64,000 nucleotides of DNA from Geomonas sp. RF6. Lineage in GTDB: Bacteria > Desulfobacterota > Desulfuromonadia > Geobacterales > Geobacteraceae. This document shows positions 43,627 to 52,341 of this stretch, piece by piece; within the stretch, counting starts at the first letter, position 1; the number at the start of each line of letters is the position of its first letter. Position numbers and translations under genes: made by a program. The stretch is taken from the NCBI RefSeq assembly GCF_021044625.1, contig NZ_CP087999.1:761001-825000 (forward strand), written 5' to 3'. The notes beneath the pieces are model-generated. The model was given only the letters and a program-made list of their open reading frames with translations. It did not search any database and was not told the DNA's origin.

Positions 43627-45651
43627 TTGAACACACCTATTTTACTGATTTGCACGGCCCTCCTCTTTTCCCTATCGTTTGGTTCTCCCTCTTCAGCAGT
43701 GTCAGCAGGCACCGATGAGCTGCCAATTGCCGTAACAAAGCGGATCGTCCGGCCGGAAGATGCAGCTACTTTTTCCATGACCAAAGGGATGGTCGTTGTT
43801 GGCGACAGTATCTTCCTTTCGGACGCCGCTACCAATACGGTCCGCAAGGTAGCGATCAAAACCGGGGCTGTCTCTACCTTTGCGGGACAATCTGGAGTGA
43901 GTGGCTCGGCGGACGGTGCCGGGACCAAGGCGACGTTCAATAAGCCGCGTAGCATCACTAGCGACGGAAGAAGCCTCTTTGTTGCCGACTATGGAAACTT
44001 CACCATTCGCGCAATCGATCTCAAAAGTGCAGCAGTCACCACGCTGGCGGGCACCCCGGGACGCGAGGGATGGACTGACGGTTTAGGGGGGGCTGCAACG
44101 TTTTCCCGCTTATCAGGAATCACGACTGACGGAGGGAATCTCTATGTGACCGATAACCCCGGTTCCGGATCGACCATCAGGAAGATAGAAGTCGCTACCG
44201 GGAGGGTTACCACACTGGCGGGACGGCCGAATGCTTTCGGCACAGTGGACGGCATTGGAAAAGATGCACTTTTATATTACGCAAGCGGTATTACTACGGA
44301 CGGTTCAAATCTGTATTTCACGGAGATGAATGGACACACTGTCAGGCAGTTGGCGCTGGCAACCGGCGAAGTTACCTCCCTGGCAGGGCTTGGCGGGAAC
44401 AGCGGTTCGTCTGATGGTGTGCGGTTCGCGGCACGTTTCAGGGGACCTAGAGATATCGTAAGGATCGGCGGCGATCTGTATGTCACCGACACCCTGAATC
44501 ACACCATCAGGAAATTCGTCATCGAGACGGGAGAAGTCAGCACTGTGGCAGGTACCGCCGGAGTCCCCGGTGCGGTAGACGGTTTAGGAACAGGTGCACG
44601 CTTTGCCGCACCGATGCTGATAGGAACCGACGGGAAAAAGCTCTATGTACTTGATTCCTCACCAAACCCACTGAGAGAACTTTCCTTCCGGTCTGATATC
44701 GTCGTTGATGGACCAGTGGCAAGAACACAGTTGAGAATGACAGTGCAGGATCTTCTATACCAGGAGAAATTTTCTGAGCTCGAGAAGATGGCACAGCACT
44801 TCAGAAAGTCAAAGGAGAGACTCCCTGAAGGGTTGTGGAAGCTGCAGTTTTTTTACGAGGGTGTGGTTGAAAAAGACAGTTCACCGGAAGGATTACGGCA
44901 ATACAGGAGCTTGGTGGAAAAGTGGTATCGAGCTTTCCCCACCTCCATCACCGCCAGAGTCGCTTTAGCCGAGGCTATCCTTGAGATCGGAGCGAAGGCT
45001 CGTGGTGGCGGTTATTCTGATACCGTAACGGAAGAAGGAGCGCAGATATTTCACGACTCCAACGAGCAAGCCTACAAGCTTCTGGAGAAAAAACCCTCGT
45101 CTGACGCCGACGACTGCCCGGAGCGGTATGCTCAGCTCTTGAGGATCGCAAGGAACCAGGGGTGGGACAGGCCGCACTTCGAAGCGGCGTTTCACGAAGC
45201 GGTAACCTTCGAGCCGCTATACTACCCCTTGTACATACAGAAGGCGACCTATCTGCTGCCAAGATGGAATGGAGAGGAAGGGGACTGGCAAAAGTTTGCC
45301 AAAGAGGCGATCTCGCTCACACCCGAAAGCGAGGGGAAATCGATCTACATGCGGATCGTCGGTTCAATGGTATTGGTTCCCGGGATCTCCCTGCAGGATC
45401 CTCTTTTGTCCTGGACGCTCTTGAAACAAGGCTACCTCGATGTGGAGCGAAATTTCCCGCAGTCGCGCTGGAACTTGAACGTCTTCTGCAAATACGCCTC
45501 CTGGGCAGGTGACAGAGAAGCAGCAAAGGAGCTGTTCAAGCGCATCGGGGATAACCCATATCTGGATACGTGGGGAAGTGCGGAAGAATTTGAGAAGTGG
45601 CGAAAGTGGGCAGCAGATGATAAGCAGGCAATGAATCAGAGCTACCGTTAA
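43627..45651 (+). CDS. exported NHL-repeat protein with DUF4034-like C-terminal region
   Basis: This encodes 674 residues and uses TTG as start after CAAGGAGTCGTAC. The signal peptide is ILLICTALLFSLSFGSPSSA. Residues about 40-370 form five or six NHL units (LFVADYGNFTIRAIDLKSAAVTTLAGTPG, LYVTDTLNHTIRKFVIETGEVSTVAGTAG), which make one propeller. Residues about 380-660 are helical and resemble DUF4034/TPR-like proteins (WKLQFFYEGVV, PTSITARVALAEAILEIGAKARGGGY, SRWNLNVFCKYASWAGDREAAKELF). The two-part design is unusual. The role is unknown, perhaps envelope binding. A short NHL-like remnant lies on the other strand downstream. Confidence 0.8.
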   Translation: MNTPILLICTALLFSLSFGSPSSAVSAGTDELPIAVTKRIVRPEDAATFSMTKGMVVVGDSIFLSDAATNTVRKVAIKTGAVSTFAGQSGVSGSADGAGTKATFNKPRSITSDGRSLFVADYGNFTIRAIDLKSAAVTTLAGTPGREGWTDGLGGAATFSRLSGITTDGGNLYVTDNPGSGSTIRKIEVATGRVTTLAGRPNAFGTVDGIGKDALLYYASGITTDGSNLYFTEMNGHTVRQLALATGEVTSLAGLGGNSGSSDGVRFAARFRGPRDIVRIGGDLYVTDTLNHTIRKFVIETGEVSTVAGTAGVPGAVDGLGTGARFAAPMLIGTDGKKLYVLDSSPNPLRELSFRSDIVVDGPVARTQLRMTVQDLLYQEKFSELEKMAQHFRKSKERLPEGLWKLQFFYEGVVEKDSSPEGLRQYRSLVEKWYRAFPTSITARVALAEAILEIGAKARGGGYSDTVTEEGAQIFHDSNEQAYKLLEKKPSSDADDCPERYAQLLRIARNQGWDRPHFEAAFHEAVTFEPLYYPLYIQKATYLLPRWNGEEGDWQKFAKEAISLTPESEGKSIYMRIVGSMVLVPGISLQDPLLSWTLLKQGYLDVERNFPQSRWNLNVFCKYASWAGDREAAKELFKRIGDNPYLDTWGSAEEFEKWRKWAADDKQAMNQSYR

Positions 45652-45750
45652 AGCTGCAACGCGGCTCAGGCTTTGAATGTGGGGCTCACCTCCACGGTGC
45701 TCCTGCCAGCACATAGTTGAGGGCGTCCTCCTCTTCATGCCGACGTCGTT

Positions 45751-45778
45751 CCAGCCGGGGGGCCGTCCCCCCGGCTGG
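45751..45778. terminator. strong hairpin between converging units
   Basis: A 12-bp perfect stem (CCAGCCGGGGGG with its complement) carries a CCGT tetraloop. It lies about 100 bases after the NHL gene. There is no T-run, so it may be a pause or REP-like element. Confidence 0.6.
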
Positions 45779-45807
45779 ACTCGCGACCACGACACCTGCG
45801 TCCCCTG

Positions 45808-45990
45808 CTAATTGCTGGACCGCGTTGTTCCCGCCGTGCCGGCCACCGTCGTTGTGGCACCGGTTGCGATGACTACCTTGCGGATGGTGCTGTCGCCGAA
45901 TTCGGTAAAGTAGATATTGGCCAGGGGACCTCTACATGCACTGGCGTAGATTACAGGGCCGCCCCATGGTTGCAAAGGCGTGCAGATGGC
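45808..45990 (-). pseudogene. remnant of an NHL-repeat protein gene
   Basis: On the minus strand one frame reads PVIYASACRGPLANIYFTEFGDST, then IRKVVIATGATTTVAGTAGTTRSSN and TAG at 45808-45810. This is the C-terminal end of an NHL propeller, much like units of the 43627 protein (IRKFVIETGEVSTVAGTAG). No start or upstream part is present. The VOC gene begins to occupy the strand at 45995, so the rest has been lost. Confidence 0.65.
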
Positions 45991-45994
45991 GGAA

Positions 45995-46477
45995 TCAACC
46001 TCGATAAGCCGCCTCGATTGCAGCGATGTCGATCTTTGTCATCTGCATCATCGCATCAAACGCTCGCTTGGCAGCAGCGACATCGGGATCGGTGACCGCT
46101 TTGATCAGGATGATCGGCGTAATCTGCCAGGACAATCCCCACTTGTCCTTGCACCAGCCGCACGCGCTCTCCTGCCCGCCGTTGCCGACGATCGCATTCC
46201 AGTAGCGGTCCGTCTCGGCCTGGTCTGCGGTTGAGACCTGGAACGAGAACGCCTCGTTGTGCTTGAACGCCGGCCCGCCGTTGAGCCCGACGCACGGAAC
46301 GCCCAACACGGTAAACTCGACGGTCAACACGTCCCCTTTTCTCCCGGACGGAAAATCTCCCGGTGCGAGGTGCACCGCACCTACCGACGAATCTGGAAAA
46401 GTCTCCGCGTAAAACCGTGCCGCCTCCTCGGCGTCCCCGTTGTACCAAAGGCAAATCGTGTTCTTTGCTGGGTTCAT
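45995..46477 (-). CDS. VOC-family protein (PhnB/3-demethylubiquinone methyltransferase-like)
   Basis: This encodes 160 residues. The glyoxalase/bleomycin-resistance fold is shown by ICLWYNGDAEEAARFYAETFPDSSV, VEFTVLGVPCVGLNGGPAFKHNEAFSFQV and the PhnB-type end GWCKDKWGLSWQITPIILIKAVTDPD. The old label 3-demethylubiquinone-9 3-methyltransferase is given to this subfamily, but function is not proven. ATG 46477 follows a GAGGAATGAC site. It is a stand-alone gene. Confidence 0.9.
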   Translation of the reverse strand: MNPAKNTICLWYNGDAEEAARFYAETFPDSSVGAVHLAPGDFPSGRKGDVLTVEFTVLGVPCVGLNGGPAFKHNEAFSFQVSTADQAETDRYWNAIVGNGGQESACGWCKDKWGLSWQITPIILIKAVTDPDVAAAKRAFDAMMQMTKIDIAAIEAAYRG

Positions 46478-46592
46478 GATGTCATTCCTCCATGATAAAA
46501 GCGGACGCGTAAATGAGTCCGTTACAGCATAGCATGATTCACACAACACCTCTGGTGCAAGATCTGGAGGTAAATGCCAGGTTCGGCGTGGC

Positions 46593-47546
46593 GTGATGAC
46601 GCCCCTTTACATTTCCCCAAGGATTCTCTATGCTTTGCCTATGCTACTACTTGTCGCGGCAGCTATCCTGCTCGTTCTCGGCATCCCCCACGAGGCTCTT
46701 GCCTGGGGAGGGGGGGTGCACCTGCAGCTCGGGATGAACGTACTCTCCAACCTGGGGATGCTCGATCCCGCCATCGCCGCCGTTATCGGCGCCCACCCCT
46801 ACGACTACCTCTACGGTTGCATCGCCGCGGACATCACGCTCGGGAAGAAATACACCCACTACCTGCAGCACTGCCACCGCTGGCGGATCGGCTTCCGCAT
46901 CCTTGAAAACGCGGAGGATGATGCGCAGCGCTCCTGCGCCTACGGCTACCTGAGCCACCTTGCCGCGGACTGCGTCGCGCACAACTACTACGTTCCGTTC
47001 AAGGTGATGAAGAGCTTCGCGGCGATGACGCTGAAACACGCCTACTGGGAGATGCGCTTCGAGAATTACGTGGAGAAAGACATCTGGGAAACGGGGAAGA
47101 AGGTGGCACAGGAGCACTTCAGCCGCAACGACCTCCTGCTCCAGAGGGTGGTTTCCAACACCATCTTCTCGTTTGCCACCAACAAGCGGATCTTCAACTC
47201 CATCCTGCTGGTGAGCCGCCTGGAGAAGTGGCAGGCGTTTCTGCAGACCATCAACGAAAGCTCCCGCTATACACTGGAGGAAACGGACCGGGAAGAGTAC
47301 ATGCGCCTCTCCCAGGACGCGGTCTTCGATTTTCTGCTGAACGGGCGAAAGGCCCTTATCTACCATGCCGACCCCACCGGCGAGAAGGCGCTGGAGGCCG
47401 GGGATGCCATCCGCAAGAACCTGAGGCTTCTGTACAAGAGCGGGAAGATCACCAAGCCGCAGGCGAACGAGGAGCTCGATCAGGTCCGGATGAAGCTCAG
47501 GCAGGCGATTTGGGAACCGCGGCAGTTGCGGCATATCTCCAGCTGA
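46593..47546 (+). CDS. zinc-dependent phospholipase C family protein
   Basis: This encodes 317 residues. A signal or anchor (MLLLVAAAILLVLGIPHEALA) is followed directly by WGGGVHLQLG, the mature N-terminal Trp and His typical of Zn-PLC proteins. Further ligands are likely in GAHPYDYLYGCIAADI, KKYTHYLQHCHRW and YLSHLAADCVAHNYYVP. The C-terminal half is helical and not shared with classic PLC. The start could be 46593 or ATG 46641, and neither has a good ribosome site. It could cleave phospholipids in the envelope, but activity is unproven. Confidence 0.8.
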   Translation: MMTPLYISPRILYALPMLLLVAAAILLVLGIPHEALAWGGGVHLQLGMNVLSNLGMLDPAIAAVIGAHPYDYLYGCIAADITLGKKYTHYLQHCHRWRIGFRILENAEDDAQRSCAYGYLSHLAADCVAHNYYVPFKVMKSFAAMTLKHAYWEMRFENYVEKDIWETGKKVAQEHFSRNDLLLQRVVSNTIFSFATNKRIFNSILLVSRLEKWQAFLQTINESSRYTLEETDREEYMRLSQDAVFDFLLNGRKALIYHADPTGEKALEAGDAIRKNLRLLYKSGKITKPQANEELDQVRMKLRQAIWEPRQLRHISS

Positions 47547-47608
47547 TTTTTCGCCATCTCCGGAGCCGATTTCGAAACGGGAGCCGCCTTCTGGTGGCAA
47601 GTATGTCG

Positions 47609-47647
47609 GAGCTTCCTGCCGGAAACGCTTCGCTTATTCCGGCCCAC
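47609..47647. repeat. REP-like repeat, copy 1
   Basis: GAGCTTCCTGCCGGAAACGC and the following CGCTTATTCCGGCC form an imperfect hairpin (GCCGGAA with TTCCGGC). The same 40-bp sequence with two changes occurs at 50981-51020. The design is like enterobacterial REP sequences. Confidence 0.8.
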
Positions 47648-47673
47648 ATTCTACATTCCGCCTACCTCCAAAT

Positions 47674-47702
47674 GATAATGGCCTGCATTGCAGGCCATTA
47701 TC
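47674..47702. terminator. palindromic hairpin between convergent genes
   Basis: Two 14-base arms (GATAATGGCCTGCA with its complement) surround a single base. It lies between the convergent genes ending at 47546 and 47726. It is a likely bidirectional stop, without strong T-runs. Confidence 0.6.
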
Positions 47703-47725
47703 GCTTCTCACATGGATCCGTTCTC

Positions 47726-48214
47726 CTATTCCGGCATGTCCTTCAGACGTCTTCCCGTGCTGTCGGTGATCGTGGTCCCGGCAGCTTTTCTTTTCTGCTC
47801 TGCGGTGGGGGCGCCGACGGAATAGCTCGTTACGCTGCTTTGCTTCATGCCGCCGAACTTCCCGCTTACCGCCACCACCAGGGATGACCGCCCCTCCCCC
47901 GCGCGGTAGCTCACATCGAACGCTTTCTTTTGCCCACTCGCGAAACTCTGGCCGGCAACGGGACGGGCGTCGCTCGTGACTTTCAGCCCGTCGACCCCAT
48001 TTACCCGCACCTCCACGTCGGTTGCGGCGGCATTGAATGTTATCGATACGCGCGCCGCGCTGCTCCCCATCTCCGCATTTACCGATACGGGAGCGACCCG
48101 TTTCCCTACTGGCCTCGTCTTCCCCTTCGTGTAGGCGGTGGAATCTCGCGGTATCATCGCCAGCGCCGAGAGGGCGAAGAGTACAGCAACCACTACAGAA
48201 GCGATCTTGTGCAT
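47726..48214 (-). CDS. exported hypothetical protein
   Basis: This encodes 162 residues with a signal peptide (KIASVVVAVLFALSALAMIPRDSTA). The mature part is a beta-sandwich-like domain (VSVNAEMGSSAARVSITFNAAATDVEVRVNGVDGL, AFDVSYRAGEGRSSLVVAVSGKFGG) and a charged tail. It lies 28 bases downstream of the HExxH lipoprotein gene on the same strand, so they are probably one operon. The ribosome site is AAAAGGAGCGCAT. No named family recognised. Confidence 0.75.
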   Translation of the reverse strand: MHKIASVVVAVLFALSALAMIPRDSTAYTKGKTRPVGKRVAPVSVNAEMGSSAARVSITFNAAATDVEVRVNGVDGLKVTSDARPVAGQSFASGQKKAFDVSYRAGEGRSSLVVAVSGKFGGMKQSSVTSYSVGAPTAEQKRKAAGTTITDSTGRRLKDMPE

Positions 48215-48242
48215 ATGCGCTCCTTTTCCATCGAGAGTCTTT

Positions 48243-49841
48243 TTAGTTGCTGGTGAAGTTCAGGGATACCGTGTAGCTGATGCTACTTTGGCTGTACCCG
48301 GTAAGGACGACCACATACTTCTTCCCGCTTTCCGTCGCCACCTGCACTGTCTCGGTCCCGCTGGACACCGCGTCCGCCGAGGCGAGCGGGTTCCCGCCCT
48401 GGTACACGTCGAGAGCCACATCCTGTGCCGAGGCGGCCGATACCGTGATGGTGCGGCCATTGCCGACGAAGACAAAGTACTGCCTCTGATCCCACTCGTT
48501 GTAGTGGCCACCGCCGAGCAGGGTCATGTTGATGCCTGCCGGGAAGGATGAAACTGGGATGTACATCTCGGAGAGGTTAATGTCCCCGGTCCCGTACTCC
48601 GAGGTTATGGCGCCGATACCGTAGTGGGCAAGGGCCGTGTCGACAGCTGCCGAGTCGACCCCTTGTTGCTGCTTTAGATAGTAGACAAAGGCTCCGAGGG
48701 TGACCATGGCGTCGGTCGTTTTCAGCGGCCCGGCGAGCACATCGTACACCCCTCCCAGCCCCACGCCCACATGGTCGAACGCCTCGCCGGTGCCGGTGTC
48801 ATAGAGATCGTACATCGCTCTCGTGACGCAGTCTTCGCAAAGGCAGCCATAGTCGACGTCGTCCGCGGCCGAGGGTGCGGTTTCCGCGTCGACGCCGAAG
48901 CTGTCAAGCACCCCGCCGGACCACATCGTGTCCACATAGAGAGGGTCGTTGCACACCATTGCCGCCATCGCCGTGGCGCACCCCTCTCCGAAAGCGAGAG
49001 CAGGATCCAGTTTCTCTCCGGAAGAATGCGGCCCTCCCGGACTGTCGGAGCGGGAGAGATTGAACTGCAGGAAATGCACCCACTCATGGGCGATGACGTG
49101 GTTGTCGAACTCGTCCGTGTCGACCCCGTCCTTGCCGAGGATATATATGGCCTTGTCGGTTATGGAGTAGTGCGAGGTGGTGATGAAACCTTGCGCATTG
49201 TCGCCGGACTCCGGAACATTGCTGGGGCTCCAGTATAGCGTCAGCGCCGGCCAGGCAACGGTCTTCACGGCGCTTACCCCTTTCGACGCGGAGTACATGG
49301 TGTCGAGGATGGCAAATGGCGCGGCCCTTCTATTGGCGGCGACGTACGCCGTGCCGTTCCACCCGGTGGCGGCGTGGATGTTCTTGGTGCCGGAGGTTCC
49401 ATCGAGTGGAGCGCTCATACTCCAGGTCGAGCCCTGGTCGGTGTTGTCCTTTACCTGCATCGGCGGGTCCGCCGTCTCCGCCACTACCACGAGCTTCAGG
49501 TTGGCGGTGCCGTTCGGTGTGTAGGAGACCTGGTAGTTGCCAGAGGAATCAGTCCTTGTGGTGGCGAGAACCGTCGTGCCCTGCATGACCTGGACCGTGA
49601 CGTCACGCACCGGCTTCGCCACCGCGTTGGAAAAGGCAAGGGTACCGTGACCGGTTGTCTGGCTGTAGGTGGCGGGGACGAAGTCGTAAGTTACCTTCCC
49701 GTTGATGGAGACGGCACCGGTCGCGCCACCGCCACCGCCGCCTCCCGCGCTACCGCTGTCTCCACCCCCTCCTCCGCCGCCGCATGCGGCAATCAACGCC
49801 AAACAGAGAATGAAAGCCATACGCCCCAGGAATATTCTCAT
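48243..49841 (-). CDS. lipoprotein with HExxH metallopeptidase motif
   Basis: This encodes 532 residues. The lipobox LIAACGG is followed by a long Gly/Ser tether. Residues about 45-130 form a carboxypeptidase-regulatory-like beta domain (VRDVTVQVMQGTTVLATTRTDSSGNYQVSYTP). The central part has VIAHEWVHFLQFNLSRSD, an HEWVH zinc site, with E-GCATAMAAMVCND as a likely third-ligand region. The C-terminal beta domain (TITVSAASAQDVALDVYQGG, KKYVVVLTGYSQSSISYTVSLNF) is PPC-like. It is probably a surface-exposed protease. It forms an operon with 47726-48214. Confidence 0.85.
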   Translation of the reverse strand: MRIFLGRMAFILCLALIAACGGGGGGGDSGSAGGGGGGGATGAVSINGKVTYDFVPATYSQTTGHGTLAFSNAVAKPVRDVTVQVMQGTTVLATTRTDSSGNYQVSYTPNGTANLKLVVVAETADPPMQVKDNTDQGSTWSMSAPLDGTSGTKNIHAATGWNGTAYVAANRRAAPFAILDTMYSASKGVSAVKTVAWPALTLYWSPSNVPESGDNAQGFITTSHYSITDKAIYILGKDGVDTDEFDNHVIAHEWVHFLQFNLSRSDSPGGPHSSGEKLDPALAFGEGCATAMAAMVCNDPLYVDTMWSGGVLDSFGVDAETAPSAADDVDYGCLCEDCVTRAMYDLYDTGTGEAFDHVGVGLGGVYDVLAGPLKTTDAMVTLGAFVYYLKQQQGVDSAAVDTALAHYGIGAITSEYGTGDINLSEMYIPVSSFPAGINMTLLGGGHYNEWDQRQYFVFVGNGRTITVSAASAQDVALDVYQGGNPLASADAVSSGTETVQVATESGKKYVVVLTGYSQSSISYTVSLNFTSN

Positions 49842-50179
49842 ACTCCTCTCCTCCTTTACTGGTGGATGTTGGGACTACAGACTTCTCAATCGTTCTGATT
49901 GTCGTACAGCCTTTCTGGCAATTGATGTTTCTTGCTTCTGAACCGGTTCACGCGGGCCCGTTGCCACGACGAGCTGCAGATTAGCGCCAGCCAATCAGGC
50001 AAACCCTTCTAGGGTACCGGGCAGGGAAGGAGTGTCAAGCGAAGCTCGCGCCCCGGAATGTACGGTAGGAGTGGAGATGGAGAGGCGGGGGAAGATCCTC
50101 TTTGGCCGCGGGGAGCGGCCGGACGGGAAGAAGGGGAATGGGGAGAAGCGGGTGCGGAATCCGCGGAAAAGAAGGGGTC
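49842..50179. other. intergenic stretch of about 340 bp
   Basis: It probably contains the promoter for the lipoprotein operon. No gene, RNA or repeat that I can support. Confidence 0.4.
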
Positions 50180-50782
50180 TCAGGCGCGGCGCGACTTCCC
50201 GAGGCGGTGCATCACTTGCTGCATGTCGTTCCACGCCTCGCGCTTGAGGGCCTGGTTGTTGAGGAGCACCTCCGGGTGCCACGTCGGCATGAGGGGTGCG
50301 CCCTCCAGCGCAGAAAAGGAGCCGCGCAGGTCGGCAAGGGAGACGTCGCTTCCGGCGAGAATCTGCGCCGCGTCTTCTCCCAGAGTCATCACCGCCTCGG
50401 GCTCAACCGTGTGCAGCACCTCCAGAAGGGATGATCGGGACGGGGGATTGGCAGGATCAAAGGTGAGGAGATAGACCTCTTCAATGGCGAAACCCATCGC
50501 TTGTACCATTTTTGCCAGGAGCTCGCCGGCGTCGCCCCTGTAGCCGTCGCCGGTCATGACCAGTACGAGACGCGCGGCCGGATCGCCAAAGGCTTGGTAA
50601 AGGGGTGCTACGGGGCTCTCCGCGGCGGGAGCAGCTGCAGGAGATGCAGCAACCGGTGATGCGGCGGGAGGCGATGCGCTTTCGCCGCCGAACGCCAGCT
50701 CCGTCACGCCGCTTTCCAGCAGCTCCTCCAGGTACCCCCGCAGGGACGCCACCAGAAGCTCCTGCTCAGCCAGTTCAACCAT
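50180..50782 (-). CDS. uracil-DNA glycosylase-like protein, degenerate
   Basis: This encodes 200 residues. A short helical N-terminus and a Pro/Ala-rich linker (about 35-65) precede a UDG superfamily fold: LVLVMTGDGYRGDAGELLAKMVQAMGFAIEEVYLLTFDP, then AVMTLGEDAAQILAG and the C-terminal PTWHPEVLLNNQALKREAWNDM. The first active-site motif is altered (MTGDGYRGDAGELL rather than the usual GEGPGxxEDxxGxPFVG), and no Fe-S cysteines are seen. It may be inactive or have another role. It is close to coaBC on the same strand, separated by 260 bases of repeats. Confidence 0.75.
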   Translation of the reverse strand: MVELAEQELLVASLRGYLEELLESGVTELAFGGESASPPAASPVAASPAAAPAAESPVAPLYQAFGDPAARLVLVMTGDGYRGDAGELLAKMVQAMGFAIEEVYLLTFDPANPPSRSSLLEVLHTVEPEAVMTLGEDAAQILAGSDVSLADLRGSFSALEGAPLMPTWHPEVLLNNQALKREAWNDMQQVMHRLGKSRRA

Positions 50783-50835
50783 TTTTTCTACCTCTCACCT
50801 AGATGCCCGGTTCTGCCGGGAATTTCCGGGGGAGG

Positions 50836-50878
50836 AAATCCCCCCTGTCCCCCCTTCGCAAAGGGGGGGACGTATGGG
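50836..50878. repeat. dispersed 43-bp repeat, copy 2
   Basis: This is the reverse-oriented copy of the element at 15291-15333. The CCCCCCTTTGCGAAGGGGGG palindrome core and the flanking AAATC (GATTT) are kept. Confidence 0.8.
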
Positions 50879-50980
50879 CTTGCGTCGTCCTTGGTGGGAA
50901 CACCATCCTGGGTCCGGAATTGTCCGATAAACCCGATGAACCTTAAAAATCTCGCGGTGCGCCGTCCCGCGGCCTCCACC

Positions 50981-51020
50981 GAGCTTCCTGCCGGAAACGC
51001 TGCGCTTATTCCGGCCTACA
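50981..51020. repeat. REP-like repeat, copy 2
   Basis: It matches 47609-47647 except for two positions (GCTG for GCTT and CCTACA for CCCACA). It lies just after the coaBC stop. Confidence 0.8.
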
Positions 51021-51042
51021 GTACAACATTACACATCTAATC

Positions 51043-52239
51043 CTAGCGGGTGCGGTACAGCGCCTCCACGCGGTCTAGTATCTGGGCCGCGACGGCGTCC
51101 TTCGACATGAGGGGGAGATCCTCCACCCTTCCGTCACGATACAGAAACTTCACGATGTTGGTGTCGACGTGGAAACCGGCGCCCTCCGCCGCTACGTCGT
51201 TCGCCACCACCAAATCCAGATTCTTCTCCCTGAGCTTCTTCTCCGCATTTTCCAGGAGCGCTTCCGTCTCCGCCGCAAAGCCGACCAGAAGCCTTTCCCC
51301 TTTCTGCGAACCGAGCTCCGCGAGTATGTCGGGGTTTTTCTCAAGATCCAGCGTCAGCGTCGCGTCACCCTTTTTCACCTTCTGGTCGAAGCGCTCGCGC
51401 GGCCGGTAATCCGCCACTGCTGCTGCCTTGATGATGATGTCGGAGGTAGCCGCGCGCTCCAGCATCGCGTCCCTCATCTCCAGGGCGCTCTCCACCCGCA
51501 CCACGTTCACGCCGGCAGGCACCTTCAGCGCCGTCGGCCCGGTCACCAGCGTCACCTCCGCGCCGCGCCGAGCCGCCTCCCGGGCTATGGCATACCCCAT
51601 CTTCCCGGAGGAGTGGTTGGAGAGGTAGCGGACCGGGTCGATCGCTTCCCGGGTAGGGCCGGCAGAGACGACGACCCGCACCTCGGGAAGCGTCTTCTGG
51701 GTCAGCGCCGCGAGCGCCTCCTCAAAAATTACCTCCGGATCGGGAAGCTTCCCCTCCCCTTCCCAGCCGCAGGCGAGGAGCCCGGTGGCGGGGTGGACGA
51801 AGAGGTAGCCGTGCTTCTTGAGCCGCGCCTCGTTCTCCCGGTAGATCGGGTTCTGGTACATGTTCATGTTCATGGCGGGGGCGATCAGAACCGGCGCCTT
51901 CGTTGCCATGACGGCGGTGGTGAGGAGATCGTCGGCCAGTCCGCAGGCGACCTTCCCGACGAAGTTCGCGGTGGCGGGCGCGATGACGAAGAGGTCGGCG
52001 CGGTCGGCAAGGGAGATGTGCCCTATTTCCTGCTCCTGGATCAGGCTGAAGAGCTCCGTGTGGACCGGGCGCCCGGAGAGGGTCTGAAAGGTGAGAGGAG
52101 CCACGAATTCAGTAGCCGCGCGCGTCATGATGACGTGGACGTTCGCGCCGGCCTTCGTCAGGAGGCGCAGGAGCTCCACCGCCTTGTACACGGCGATCCC
52201 CCCGGTGACTCCAAGAATAATCTCTTTTCCCTTTAGCAT
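51043..52239 (-). CDS. coaBC: bifunctional phosphopantothenoylcysteine decarboxylase/phosphopantothenate-cysteine ligase
   Basis: CoaBC makes 4'-phosphopantetheine for coenzyme A: the ligase joins cysteine and the flavin decarboxylase removes CO2. It has 398 residues, standard. The CoaC part opens ILGVTGGIAVYKAVELLRLL and has the substrate motif APAMNMNMYQNPI. The CoaB part has VVSAGPTREAIDPVRYLSNHSSGKMGYAIA and KKNPDIL-type ends (LEKNPDILAELG), with VANDVAAEGAGFHVDTN. ATG 52239 follows TTGAAAGGGCACGCC. The open frame upstream to 52332 is not family sequence. Confidence 0.96.
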   Translation of the reverse strand: MLKGKEIILGVTGGIAVYKAVELLRLLTKAGANVHVIMTRAATEFVAPLTFQTLSGRPVHTELFSLIQEQEIGHISLADRADLFVIAPATANFVGKVACGLADDLLTTAVMATKAPVLIAPAMNMNMYQNPIYRENEARLKKHGYLFVHPATGLLACGWEGEGKLPDPEVIFEEALAALTQKTLPEVRVVVSAGPTREAIDPVRYLSNHSSGKMGYAIAREAARRGAEVTLVTGPTALKVPAGVNVVRVESALEMRDAMLERAATSDIIIKAAAVADYRPRERFDQKVKKGDATLTLDLEKNPDILAELGSQKGERLLVGFAAETEALLENAEKKLREKNLDLVVANDVAAEGAGFHVDTNIVKFLYRDGRVEDLPLMSKDAVAAQILDRVEALYRTR

Positions 52240-52341
52240 GGCGTGCCCTTTCAATGGAAAGTCATCAAGAGCGGGAGGTGAGACGGGGCGGAGAGGCTCC
52301 TTCTCCCTGTGTGAAAAAGTAGCCTCTCCCATCTTTTCCCT

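Noticed and set aside
45808-45990. Independent short gene next to the VOC gene
   Set aside because: It has no start codon with a ribosome site and encodes only the end of an NHL propeller, so it is listed as a remnant.
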